From NCBI GenBank assembly GCA_944989445.1, contig CALYLW010000019.1, positions 2,157,648 through 2,221,647 on the forward strand: a stretch of DNA of 64,000 bases. Reading direction: 5' to 3'. Source of the stretch: Ampullaceana balthica. Taxonomy: Eukaryota; Mollusca; Gastropoda; Lymnaeidae. Below the pieces are notes generated by a model, which saw nothing but the letters and a program-made list of their open reading frames with translations, had not been told where the DNA came from and did not search any database. The translations under genes were made by a program, and so were the position numbers. Shown piece by piece: positions 24,301-38,900 of the stretch; position 1 is the first letter of the stretch, and each line of letters begins with the position of its first letter.

Positions 24301-27300
24301 TTTTAATGCATTCTAACAATTCAGTTTGCCAGAAATAAAGTTTGACATATTTTCACCTGTTGCATCCTGACAGTTAGATCTAATTAATATTGTTAGCCAA
24401 TGTGCTGCATGTAACAGCAGTTAACAATTTTAAGGAGTGAACAAAAAGTTATCATCCTAAAGTTTTACTCTGGGAATAAAATTGGAAACTTTTTTTATAG
24501 GAACACGAAAGCCCTTCTTTAGAGTCAACACGTGAATCATTTGTTGAGACGGACAGACTTCAGGCAGAGTTGTATGCTGTCAAGGTCATTCTCTTTTTTT
24601 TTCTTTTTAAACTGCTCCACTATACTGTTGACAATCTAAAAATAGCTAGCAATGTAAGACTAATAGCTAGCAATGTAAGACTAATAGCTAGCAATGTGAG
24701 ACTAATAGCTAGCAATATAAGACCAATAGCTAGTAAATATAAGTGTAAGCGCTATAAAAGAACACATTCATTCATTCATGAGACGTGCGACTTTATCTCC
24801 CAATACAGATGGAGATGGACCGTCAAAGGTCAAGGTTCAAGGACAACATTGCGATGTTTGAGGGGGAGAATGAAATTCTGAATGCCAAAATAGATGAGTT
24901 AAGAAATGATTTAGTAAGTAACAATTTGTTTCTTTTCTTTCTTGTTGCTTGTTTTTTTAATTGTACACACAAACAATGGGCTGATAACACCAGCCTGTGA
25001 GAGTGCAGTAAGCTCATGCTAAATTTAAAGTTATTCCACAGCTGTCTCTGTTAAACGTTTTATAGAAAGCTTTTAACTTTTGACTGGGAATTTTTTATAT
25101 ATGTGCAAAAAAGAGAGCAAAGTCTTAGGGGCCAGTCATTGTTCTCTCTAAGGTTTGCTGGTCCCTGAGCAAATTGAAAATACTAGTGTGCAAAGTTGCA
25201 CAGCATCCATTTTTTGTGCAATATTTTACAAAATTCGCTGCGCGGTAATTCTAAACAGCTGCGCGGCATCTGTCAAATATCTGCGCGCACCAGTTGTGGT
25301 GAGACGTTATAAGAATTGTGAAAGTAGTTTGTGAGCTTTGGGCATACTTACTCTAAGCCATGTTTATCTAGTCATCACAATTAGTCATGTTTATTTGTTG
25401 GAACAAACAGTTTAATTTATTGGGTGGAATCCTGCTTCCTGGCAACCACCAACATCCCATATTGCCTTACAGAATGTTTCCGTAAATTGAATGGCAGAAC
25501 TCCATTTGTTATCCCAGAAACTGAATGAAGAAGCCCTGGTCCAGGCCTCCCAGATGTACAGCCTACAGATGTCTTCACTCAAAGCTGACTTGGGCTCAGC
25601 CCATTCCCTTGTGGAGAAGGAGAAGTCAACCAGAGAGAAACTTGAGGCTGAGGTTAGTTCCCATCTTAGATCAGGAGGATAAATTTTAAAAAACGTAAAA
25701 AAACAAGTTTTTGACTATAAATCCTTTATGTACGAGAAGTAACTAAAAGAATGTTCATTATAATACGCAGCGCAAGACCATCCAAAAATGCAAAATTCCA
25801 GTTGTGTCGTAAAACATATTTAATATAATGCGCACCGATCAGGAATATGTTTATAAAAAGAGTTGTCAATAAAATACGCACCTTATAGCGCGACAGAAAG
25901 GTTGTTCAATATAATACGCACCGCGACGCTCTATCTCAAAAAATAGCATGATACATAGGAATAAATAAAATAATCTAAAAAATCAATAATTTAATTACGG
26001 TACATGCGATCGATCTGAAATTTTGATTCATTGTTTTTATTATCGGTACGAAACTGCCTGCAAAATTTCAGCTCGCTAGCTTACGAGCAAGTGGGTTAAA
26101 AATCGATCAAAAGTTTTGGCGACAAGCAAGCAATCAAGGGTGCAGACACCACGAGTTAATATAAAGGATTTAAAAACAAAATCTGCATATTTATTTTATC
26201 CTCTTATTTTCAAATAATGTGAAATTGCAAACATGGAAATAATTTTGACTAATCATATTCGTTTTCTTCAGCATCACGGCAAAATTCAAAAGTTGTTGTT
26301 ATTCATGTTTTCTCGCTAAGTTTAAAAAATCTCTTAGCTGTTTATAACTTTATGTATTACCTTACTTGTACAACCACTGTAGTCATCTTATTTTTCTCTC
26401 TATATGTCACTTAAATGACATCTGACCCTAAACTCTAATCACCTGGCAGTTTATGTTTCCCCAGACCATCCTCCGTGTATGATCCCCCAGGCCATCCTCC
26501 ATGTATGATCCCCCAGGCCATCCTCCGTGTATGACCCCCAGGCCATCCTCCGTGTATGACCCCCCAGGCCATCCGCAGGGACAGATTGTTGATGTAAACA
26601 AGTTAAAACCACGGTTTCCTTGTTGAAATGTTGACTGAATGAGTTTGATGACATATGCACATTGTTCTCCTCAGATTGACTCACTCAAGACACGTCTGCT
26701 GAGTGCAGGCCATGAGATGGACAAGGCTATCAGTGCCAGGAATGAATTGGAAAGGTTTGGACTCGAGCACCTAGTGACCTAATATAAATAATGTAGTTGT
26801 ATTGAAATACTTATCAAAAACAAGGTTTGGACATTAGTCACCAAGACACCTAATGTAAATAATGTAATATGATAAAGACATACTTATCAAAAGCATGTGG
26901 TGTAACATTTTGATATGATTTGTAATTGCAGAGGATTGGGCTTGTAGTTTAATATTAATGCCATGTTGTAGATTCTTCATAGTGTAAGTTGTAAGTTTGA
27001 ATTTCTGCTCATTCCAACAGAGAACACAGGAGAGAAAAAGAATTGTGGACCAAAGAAATGGAAAGGAAATCAGGGGAGGTGACTGCCTTAAAGGATGATA
27101 ATCAGGTCAGAATTTTCTAAACTCCAACTCAAAAATGTCAATTTTTTTTAAAGGGTCTTATTAAAAGTAGCCTTTAAAAGGTTTAACTAAGAAATTACAA
27201 AGAAACAATCATATTTAAGCAGTACTCACTGCATTGGTCTGTACTTTTTAGCACGGCCGATGACCATATCGTGTTCTGTGCCAAAGTCAAAACATTAAAA

Positions 27301-30300
27301 TCTCCTGCTGGTGAAACCCCTTGCTCAATTCTGTATGTTTTAAATACCCTTGTGGTCTTGACAGGAATCTGTTCACTTTCAATATCATGCAGGCTTCATG
27401 CCAAAGTTACATCAATAGATCCATAGTTCTATCTTGTCTTGAATCTGTTATTTCAGCATCTGAACCAAAGTTACATCAATAGATCCATAGTTCTATCTTG
27501 TCTTGAATCTGTTATTTCAGCATCTGAACCAAAGACTTCACGCCACTGAAGGCAGACTCAACACCATAGAAAATGAGGTCAGCTTTTAATTTATATTCCC
27601 TCTAATTGATTAGTGTGTTAAATATAATCAAATGAATTCCAGCTGAACAATTGTAAATTCAAAACACTATCACTAAGTGATAAAATTATATGATTCTAAT
27701 CTACCACAGCATAAAGAGAAAAAAATAAAGCCCATTAAAGAATTACAAACAAAAATTTAAATTTCAAGCTCAATTGAATCAAGTATAACTCCAAACTTAA
27801 AAGATTTTGCGAAAATTGACAAAATAAAAAAGAAGATGTTGACTTATCTCCCCTGGTTCTCCTCAGCTGCATGTGTCCAACACGTCCCTGATGGAGCGAA
27901 CAGCCCAGCTTCAGCAGCTGAAACAGGAACTAGACAGACATAAGTCAACACATGAGTCTCTGGATCAAAACTACAGGCAGGAAAAAGTAGGTCATGATAT
28001 GTTATATGGAGAAGTATTCATTGAAAATTGTTGTTAAATATTGAATTGTCTTGAGGTTTAATCTCATTTATTACAAAATATTGTTTTAAACAATTTTTAA
28101 TTAACAAAAATTAAAGCAAGTATGATCTGTTTCTGAAATATATTTTTGTCTGCTGTTGTGAAATGAAGGAGCGGTTGAAAACTGCACATAAAACATGTTA
28201 TAACCCCCTCCCAATTTCATAACTTTTTGTGTTATTATTTCCAAGATATGAATTTTTGTTGATGCCCTTTTTTGCTCTTTCTTCAGGAGAATTCTGCCAA
28301 GTTGCAGGCTAAAGTTGAACATATGCAAGACAAGTGAGTTAAATCTTTGTTATACACTAAGGAAGTTGTACATTTCTTATAGTCTGAGTGGGGCGGGAGG
28401 GGGATTATAACTAGGGGTCTACCGATATGCCTTTTTGCCGATATTGCCGATACCGATATTACCGATATTTTTTTTGCCGATATGAGTGCCGATATGAGTA
28501 TTTGTTATGACAAAAATCAGCGGTCATATTTGGTGACGTCATTCTTAAATTTATCACTCGTAATTTTTTATCTTTAATATTAGGGGACTACCGATACGCA
28601 TTTTTACCGATATTACCGATATTTTTTTCCGATATGAGTGCCGATACGCCGATAGGGTATTTGTTAGGACAAAAACCAGCGGTCTTATTTGATGACATCA
28701 TTTTTAAATTCATCACTCGTAATTATTTATATTTTAATTAGGGGACTACCGATAAGCATTTTTGCCGATATTACCAATATTGATATTTTTTTCCGAAACG
28801 AAGTTTCCGATGTGTTTACAAGTTCCAGTTCATGACCTACATAGGACTCATAACAAAACGAACCGTCCTTTATAAAAATGTACAAGCATATTTGTTACTC
28901 CTTTTGAAACTTCAACCTTGACTCATTATTATTAATTCTAACCAATAGTTTAATGGCTTTTGCACACGGCCACCTTTTATGAATGAAACAATGAGAACAA
29001 AGTACAATAGTAATAGAGTGAAAATGAGGCTGAAGGTTGAATGGTTGCCAATGACAACAAGTCTTCAAACGGTACATTTTGTTATTCCATACGAAACGAA
29101 ATGTTTTAGACATCTGCGATTCTGCGTGCATCTTTGCTATTAGAGCAATTACGTGAACATGTTTACATGTTATACATTTATTAGAGCAATTACGGTATAC
29201 TTGGCATCGGCACTATTTACACAGTATTTCCGAGTATACGAAAATCGTCCGATACCTAAACAATATCAAAGCACATGGCACACTGTATCGTGGCTGCACA
29301 TATTAATACTAGGACTCTTTTGACTATTTCAATACCGGTATCGGGGTCGATATATTAATTTGTCGAGATATTGTAAATCTAAATATTATGGTTTTTTTGT
29401 TTCCGTTTTTTTGGGGTCAAAATGTCACTTATTATGAAATATCGGTGACGTCAATATCGGGACCTTTACATGCTACCGATACCGATATTGCCGATATCCA
29501 GATATCGGTGCCAATATATCGGCCAGCCGATATATCGGTAGACCCCTAATTATAACATTAATTGTTTTCCATCATTTGGAAGTAAATATGCACACGTGAA
29601 GAGTTGCTACGGCTCAAATAATGCTTGATAGAAGGATACTAACAATGGAAGAAAGTAAATTTTTAAAAAAATTTACAATTCTTAATGAACAGAAAGTAAT
29701 ATTATAATAACCTGTTCGCTGACCTTGGTTCATCTGACAGGGAGGTAGAAATGAACTGTAATAATTGTTTGTGTCCATAGGGTCACTGTCCAGCAACAGG
29801 AGAACTTCTCACTGCGCCAACAGCTGGACTCCCTCAAACTAAATTCTGGCGGCTCACCGGACTCAGGGGCCAACGAGAAGCTCGGCAGCATCCTGGCCAG
29901 CCTCAGGGCCGACAGTGACAGGGTGAGGAACCAGACGCAGATATTTTATTGATGGGCTCATTAACATAATTTTGGTAGTTAGAACTTTTGGTGAATTTCA
30001 AATGAAAGCAGAATTTACCCAAAAAGCGTTACTAAATATAAGTCTTACTTCTAAAAATTTAAGTGAGCGTTCACTTGAATAACATTGATTGCTCAGTTGA
30101 TTGACATTGATTGCTCAGTTGATTGACATTGATTGCTCAGTTGATTGACATTGATTGCTCAGTAGATTGACATTGATTGCTCAGTTGATTGACATTGATT
30201 GCTCAGTTGATTGACATTGATTGCTCAGTTGATTGACATTGATTGCTCAGTTGATTGACTGATTGCTCAGTTGATTGACATTGATTGCTCAGTTGATTGA

Positions 30301-32887
30301 CATTGATTGCTCGGTTGATTGACATTGATTGCTCGGTTGATTGACATTGATTGCTCGGTTGATTGACATTGATTGCTCGGTTGATTGACATTGATTGCTT
30401 GGTTGATTGACATTGATTGCTCGGTTGATTGACATTGATTGCTCGGTTGATAGACATTGATTGCTCAGTTGATTGACATTGATTGCTCAGTTGATTGACA
30501 TTGATTGCTCGGTTGATTGACATTGATTGCTCGGTTGATTGACATTGATTGCTCGGTTGATTGACATTGATTGCTCGGTTGATTGACATTGATTGCTCCG
30601 TTGATTGACAGTGATTGCTCAGTTGATTGACATTGATTGCTCAGTTGATTGACATTGATTGCTCAGTTGATTGACATTGATTGCTCAGTCGATTGACATT
30701 GATTGCTCAGTTGATTGACATTGATTGCTCAGTTGATTGATTGCTGAGTTTCCTTGCAAAAAAAGAAATAAAATGAAAATTGAATACACATTTTTACTTG
30801 GGACTGATGGAAGGAATATTACAGCCCAACACAAAATACTTCTGACACCATGCTAAATGGCTAAACTGACGCCTGATCTTCTGCTAGGTCAAGGCCACTC
30901 TTGAGGAGAAGAATAACAACCTGGTGGAACAGGTTGCCAGGCTGAAAGAGGAAGTGAGGGGAGCCGAGGCCAGGAGGATCACTCTGGAGCAGGACCTCAA
31001 GCGACTGCAAGACGAACACAACGCCCTGATCAAAAAGTTGTCCCAGACTGAGGCATCCCACCAGATAGCTGTCAGGGTAAGTGTGGTCTGTGGGGCGGGG
31101 GGAGTTTACTGTCAGGGTCAGTGTGGTCTGTGGTGGGGAGGGGGGGGTGGGGGAGTTTGCCTTCAAGATCAGTGCGGTCTCTGGTGGTTGGGTTTGTGGG
31201 AGGGGGAGGGGGCAGGGACGATGGCCTGATGGTGTACTGGGTAATATTTATTTAACAACAGTTGTACCAGACTCCAACAGAACACATACCTTCAACCCCC
31301 ATAAGAACAAAAACTTTGATTTGCCACAGGCCAAGGAACAAGCTGAGCAGGAGAGAAGCCAACTGAGGGCCGAGGTGGAGAGACTCCAGCACAAGTACCA
31401 GGCCACACACGACAAGTCTGTGGAGTCCCAGGCCAGGATATCGGAGCTGGTGGACAGACTGGAGAGGTCCGAGCACACGTCTCTCTACAGCAACCAGCAG
31501 CTGGCCAACACGTCAGCCAATCTGCAGGGACTAACGAAGTCAAAGGTAAGGACTGACGGAGTCAAAGGTAAGGACTGACGGAGTCAAAGGTAAGGACTGA
31601 CCGAGTCAAAGGTAAGGTGCATGAGTTTTAGTTCTGTTAATTTTGGGGCATGCTGTGTTGACTTACAATGATCCCACTTTTCACCTGCATCCCCACATGT
31701 TTCAGACGCAGCTTGACGAGAGCGTGCAGCAGCTGATGGTAGAGAACACCAAGCTGGAGGCGGAGCTCAAGTACGAGAAGCAGAGGGCTGACATGTTGTT
31801 TCAAGACTTGCAAGACTCTCAGAAGGTGGGTCACTCTACAGCAGGGCTGCTGACCCCAGGTCTGGTGGGTCACTCTACAGCAGGGCTGCTGACCCCAGGT
31901 CTGGACTTGGTTCTCATAGTTGTTGAGCCTCTTGTACATTCTTTATATTCAACACAGTGTAAAAATATAATTATACTAGTGTATTACCCGTCAAAAGTTT
32001 TCAGCTGAAATCTATTTATTTTGAAAAAATGTACTTTTTTAGGGCGCCTACGGTGCCCACCTTTTTCAAAAGCCCAACTAACTTGTCCTTGTTTTATAAA
32101 TACGAAATATTAAACCTTCTGAAATGCACACAAAGTATTTTATAATAGGGGTTGTAGGGCGCCTTTGTTTTTTTTTATAATTAACCATCATCAAATCCTC
32201 TTTTTAAATCCTTTATATTAACTCGTGGTGTCTGCGGCCGACCGACCGACCTTGTCGCCAAAACTTTTGATCGATTTTTAACCCACTTGCTCGCAAGATA
32301 GCGAGCTGAAATTTTGCAGGCAGTTTCGTACCGATGATAAAAACAATGTATCAAAATTTCAGATCGATCGCATGTACCGTAATTAAATTATTGATTTTTT
32401 AGATTATTTTATTTATTCCTATGTATCATGCTATTTTTTGAGATAGAGCGTCGCGGTGCGTATTATATTGAACAACCTTTCTGTCGCGCAATAAGGTGCG
32501 TATTTTATTGACAGCTCTTTTTATAAACATATTCCTGATCGGTGCGCATTATATTAAACATGTTTTACGACACAACTGCAATTTTGTATTTCTGGATGGT
32601 CTGGCGCTGCGTATTATAATGAACATTCTTTTAATTACTTCTCGTACATAAAGGATTTATAGTCAAAAACTTGGTTTTTTACGGGTTTTTCTTATTACAT
32701 TGTTCCCTTTTCCAAAATTAAAATATGAGCTAAAACAATGACGTCATATAATATTTTTTTACCCGCATCTTTAATTTGCACACCTTTTGATGCATTAGTG
32801 CAGTAATTTGGTGCGCTGCTTTCTAAAATTAGTAGCGTTACATCCACATATACATACATACATACAGATGATGGGAATTATGTATAT

Positions 32888-32946
<59 letters not shown>

Positions 32947-35900
32947 AATATATGTTAAGCTGCCTAATACTGTTGAGACATTCAACACACTGTACAAATA
33001 GTGTACAACTCCCTAACACCATACAAATATTTGTTCAAATATACGTACAACTCCGAAACTATGTTAAGATAATTGTGTCTATTCATACAATATTTGAGAC
33101 ACAAATAGGAAGATCAGGCTATAATAAGTTATGTTTCAGTTTAAGTTATTAATATCAAAAGTGCCTTCACTAATTGTAAGGTAAATAAAAATTGTAAAAT
33201 CCATTTTTTTTACTTTATCAAATTGTATGATTTATTAGTCAATAATACTTTTGAAATATTCGTGGGATTAAAAATAATTTATTCTTATATTCAACATCTG
33301 TCATAAAATGCGTCTGTCACTAAAATGTAATTCCCACATTTGTTATCCACTTGCAAAGGTATGTGATGATATTTATGTTTCTATATCAATGTTAAATGTA
33401 TGTCCTATCAAATATTAGCTCTCAACAGTTGGCTTGTGTTTAGAAACATTTCTCTTTACGCTCCTGTCCCCAGGTTCGTAGCAGCCTGGAAGCATTGTGT
33501 GCCAACCTGAAGTCATCATCAGCTCTCATGGAAGACAGACTTGGGGTGAGTAGACACAGGGGAGTTTTCTCCCATGATTTTAGTTCTCTCCCATGATGTT
33601 TTTGTGCAACTCATTGTCTTTTCTTTCATTTTACCAATGTTACTCAAAATGTTACAAGATGTGAGTTTTCTCCCATGATGTTAGTTGTCTCCCATGATGT
33701 TTTTGTGTAACTCATTGTCTTTTCTTTCATTTTACCAATGGTACTCAAAATGTTACAAGATGTGAGTTTTCTCCTATGATGTTAGTTATCTCCCATGATG
33801 TTTTTGTGTAACTCATTGTCTTTTCTTTCATTTTACCAATGGTACTCAAAATGTTACAAGATGTGAGTTTTCTCCTATGATGTTAGTTATCTCCCATGAT
33901 GTTTTTGTGTAACTCATTGTCTTTTCTTTCATTTTACCAATGGTACTCAAAATGTTACAAGATAGCGTGAGAAAGCGAAAAAAGAAAAGAATGATATTTA
34001 ATCTGATAATATTATATTGTTCTCCTTGTCTTTCAATCCTTGTAATGTAAGTTTCTGCTTTCAGTCAGAAAATGGATACACTGACCGCAGACTTGAAGTG
34101 AGTCATCACTAGACTAGACGCAAGTCGTTAACGATCAGATGCCAGAATTTTATTCATTTCTATTAGCTTTTTAATCTTAATTTTTATTGCTATCTTATTA
34201 GGTCATAGCTAGATGTGAGAATTTAGTTTTTAATAGATCTTCCTTTTTTTCCATTTAAGGTCATCCATAAAATATTTACCAAAGAAAGGTCAAATTTTAA
34301 AAACATTTCCCTCCCTCCTGATGTGTTACAGTTTGCACACCTTTCTCTTGTAGACTTAGATTGAGATAGTGCTACCCCACAAACCAACAAGAAGGCCTTA
34401 ATATAGAATTAAACTATAAAATCCCATACTCTTCATAACGGAAAGTGTTGAAAAGAATTTTTTACTATTCACCCAAATATTGTGTGTGTGTCTGTGTGTG
34501 TGGGGTGTGTGTGTGTGGGGGGGTGAGTTTGGTGGACTACAGCACATGTTTCTTAATGTGAAATAATTACAAACTTTTCATAATCTTATTTCACTTATTA
34601 TCCCATGTGACGTCCCTTATATGGAGAGCTCCACTCTCTTCCAACTGAAGAGTTTTATGTTGTAAAGTAGGAGGTGTGCCGAGTCCCTAGCCATGCCGCT
34701 TGTTCTGCCTAATCCCTATGGAATAATACATTTGAACAGAAATGTGTGCTACTATCAGCAACCATTTCTATATGTGTTGTTTTATGTGTGAACTTTTGTG
34801 TAGATTGTGGGTGAGAAATTTTCACTGATCCGTTACAGACTGGCCCTCGTGCCATGCGTGGTTCATATTCTGACTGAGTCATTCTTCTTTAACGTAGTAT
34901 TTGTCCAGTAATAAAACTTCTTTAATCTGCTGTAAATAATCTAACAATTTTAGCTGTTTTTCTTTCAAAACCCTATTAGACCATATAATTTTAAATTGGG
35001 GTTACATATAATATATTTGATAGCTTATGAAAATCAATAAATGTAATATTGTAACTTAATGCAAGCCAGGTGATTAAAACAAACGTTTCAGGTTTAGTGC
35101 ACCATTAAATATTTATATATATAAAAAAATGTATTCATAATCTGAGAATTTTAACAATTTGCTTTGGGTTACACTGACTGGTAATTTATTTTTAAATAAA
35201 TATCATTCTGGCTACAAACATAAGAAATTGATTCTTGATGTAATTAAATAAGCTTTGATGGGGTACCATTGCCTGATCATTGAAAGAACTTTGATGGTAT
35301 ACCATTGCCTGATCATTGAAAGAACTTTGATGGTATACCATTGCCTGATCATTGAAAGAACTTTGATGGTATACCATTTCCGGATCTTTGAAAGAACTTT
35401 GATGCTATACCATTGCCTGATCATTAAAAGAACTTTGATGGTATACCATTGCCTGATCATTGAAAGAACTTTGATGGTATACCATTGCCTGATCATTGAA
35501 AGAACTTTGATGGTATACCATTGCCTGATCATTGAAAGAACTTTGATGGTATACCATTGCCTGATCATTGAAAGAACTTTGATGGTATACCATTTCCGGA
35601 TCTTTGAAAGAACTTTGATGGTATACCATTGCCTGATCATTAAAAGAACTTTGATGGTATACCATTGCCTGATCATTGAAAGAACTTTGATGGTATACCA
35701 TTGCCTGATCATTGAAAGAACTTTGATGGTATACCATTGCCTGATCATTGAAAGAACTTTGATGGTATACCATTGCCTGATCATTGAAAGAACTTTGATG
35801 GTATACCATTGCCTGATCATTGAAAGAACTTTGATGGTATACCATTTCCGGATCTTTGAAAGAACTTTGATGGTATACCATTGCCTGATCATTGAAAGAA

Positions 35901-38900
35901 CTTTGATGGTATACCATTGCCAGATCATTGAAAGAACTTTGATGGTATACCATTCCCATATCTTTGAAAGAACTTTTTATTTGTCTACATACATCTAAGA
36001 CAAACTTTTACATGGTGGGATTTGTTTTGATATAGGAGGAGATAGCAACTCGTGTCATGTATGAGGCTGAAGCTCGCGATCACAAAAATTTGTATGACCT
36101 TGAACTGAAATCGAGGTCTAAGTTGGGTCTCAGGGTGAGTGATCGATGTTTGGTAGATACGAATTGTCCAGAATGCACCAGTAAGCCAATAGAATCGGAC
36201 TCTAACATGTTTTTGCATAAATTTGTGTGGCATCACCTTCAAGATCTTTCAGTTTTGCATGGTGTATTATCACATTCAAGATCTTTCAGTTTTGCATGGT
36301 TTATTATCACATTCAAGATCTTTCAGTTTGCATGGTGTATTATCACATTCAAGATCTTTCAGTTTGCATGGTTTATTATCACATTCAAGATCTTTCAGTT
36401 TTGCATGGTGTATTATCACATTCAAGATCTTTCAGTTTTGCATGGTTCATTATCACATTCAAGATCTTTCAGTTTTTCATGGTTTATTATCACATTCAAG
36501 ATCTTTCAGTTTTGCATGGTTTATTATCACATTCAAGATCTTTCAGTTTTGCAGGGTTTATTATCACATTCAAGATCTTTCAGTTTTGCATGGTTTATTA
36601 TCACCTTCAAGATCTTTCAGTTTTGCATGGTTTATTATCACATTAATGATCTTTCAGTTTTCTACGGTGTATTATCACAGTCAAGATCTTTCAGTTTTCT
36701 ATGGTGTATTATCACAGTCAAGATCTTTCAGTTGTCTATGGTGTATTATGACAGTCAAGATCTTTCAGTTTGCTATGGTGTATTATCACAGTCAAGATCT
36801 TTCAGTTTTCTATGGTGTATTATCACAGTCAAGATCTTTCAGTTTTCTATGGTGTATTATCACAGTCAAGATCTTTCAGTTTTCTATGGTGTATTATCAC
36901 AGTCAAGATCTGTCAGTTTTCTATGGTGTATTATCACAGTCAAGATCTTTCAGTTTTCTATGGTGTATTATGATAGCATCATTTGCATTGCATAAACCAA
37001 TCAAAATATTTTAATTTACTCTTGACCACATGAGGTTTGGTTGACTTGTTAATCTTTATTGAAATCTTAGACTAGGACCCGGTGTGGGGGGGGGGTCTGT
37101 AAACATCATACTGATGTTATAAAAGCCACTGCTGCAAAAAATAATTTTAATTTATTTTTGCTTATATTTACAGCCGCACCAAATATCTGATGAATTGATT
37201 GGTAGATGAAATACTAGTAAAATTTAGGATGGTTTTGTGTAAAATAAATGTTGCATGTTAAAACTATGGCATCAGAAGATGTGAGCATGGGACAAACAAG
37301 CACTTATTTACTGGGGAACTTTTACTTACTAACAAAGATAATTCTGTTTTAATTATAGCAGACTTAATTTTTGTAATAAATGATAAAGCTTTGAATTTGA
37401 ACTAATCTAGTTTTGATTCTTTTCTGCCTAACTTTCAAAATTTTACAATATTTTAATCTCAGCTCTGATTCTACTTTATCGCTTCTAAATACAGTTGAAT
37501 ATAATCTGTTTAAAACCAAGTCTTTTTAACTCCTTTAAATGATACAGCAAAAATTCATAGCCTACAAGAAAAACTAAATAAAAATAACGAAATACATGTA
37601 ATTGAATAAATTATTTTTATTCTATAGCCTCTTTGTTATTGCCAATGAACTGAACTTTGTTATTTAGAGCTCAGATCTCCCAACTTGGCGTTCATCTAGT
37701 CTGTAAGCGATAACGAAGATTGTGTTTCCATATTTTTAACTCGATGTCTTTGTTTACAGATAGCCGACTTGGAGAGGAACAAACAATCTTCAGATGCTAA
37801 ACTAGGGGAGGTCAGTGGCTGATATTTATTGATAACTCTAACTTAGTACAGACTTTCATGAGAGGTTGAAGCCAACAGGAAGTCCAACCATGCTTTGTAT
37901 TTCTAAATTTTTTTAATGGTTGCAATAATGTACAATTTTTTGAGGTAGCTTTGATAGATCCAGAATGGTTCAAATAATTATTTCATGGGTATTTTTTTTC
38001 CTCTTGTTCAGGAAAAGAATCGAGCCAATATGGCGGATGAAAAATTAAGATACCTGGAGTCTCAGTTGGGGGCAGAGAAAGAAAAGTATCTAGGAATTAA
38101 ATTGTTTTGTTGAAATTACTCAAATTTTTTTGTATTATTTAAAGAATTTTTTTACTATTTAATGAATACAGACTATTTCCTGAAGCCTCTATCAATTTTA
38201 ACTCTAAAATTTTAACTCTATTTATATATAAACTCTTTCGCTTCTAAAATCTCATGAGAAGAATTATCCAAAACCTAAAAGACATACACATTATTTAAAA
38301 ATTAATCTGATTGCATTCTTTGTGTTTAGAAATGACCAACTACAGAAGGATATGAACTCAGTTAAACATCATCTGAAATCAGCTAAAAACAAGATAAAGG
38401 TAAAATATTGTAGATGCAAGTCCGTGAATCTGTGGTCAAACATTTTGTTCACTAATTTATTGCATTGATGAAAATGTTTTTTCATTGTTTTAGGCGGCAC
38501 TTTCCTTACATAGGAAAATGTCTTGAAAAAAAACTGTAAACAATGCACAACTTTAAACAGATCCTTACCTTGATTCATAAAATATTTTCTATTGTATAGG
38601 AGCTTCTAACCTCCGCAATGACACACAGTAAATTACAATGTGAGGAGATGTAAGCTAACATGTACGGTTTACCCATACTTTGTACAGGTTTTAAAAGCTA
38701 CACCAAGAAAGGCTCCTGTATGGGTATTTAATGGACTTAAAAAATTAATACTTTTGCACACTAAATTGACAAAGCAATTTTAAAAAATGTAAAATAACTA
38801 AAAGTGCAAATAAAACGTTAGTCAGGAAGCTGGAATTCTATTTCCTGTCCTTAAAATAACCTTCTCTAAAGTTTGGTGGGACAACTAAATTTGAAAGTTG

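Noticed and set aside
30203..30589. 128-codon - strand open frame
   Set aside because: Translation of the 22-bp satellite; no coding composition.
35212..35998. Open frames of 180-250 codons on both strands
   Set aside because: They are the 36-bp minisatellite (period divisible by three) read in several frames; the repeated residues and lack of splice or start context show no gene.
36057..37014. Open frames of 260-310 codons
   Set aside because: Only the first part is exon 36; the rest is the 37-bp intron minisatellite running on after a consensus donor.
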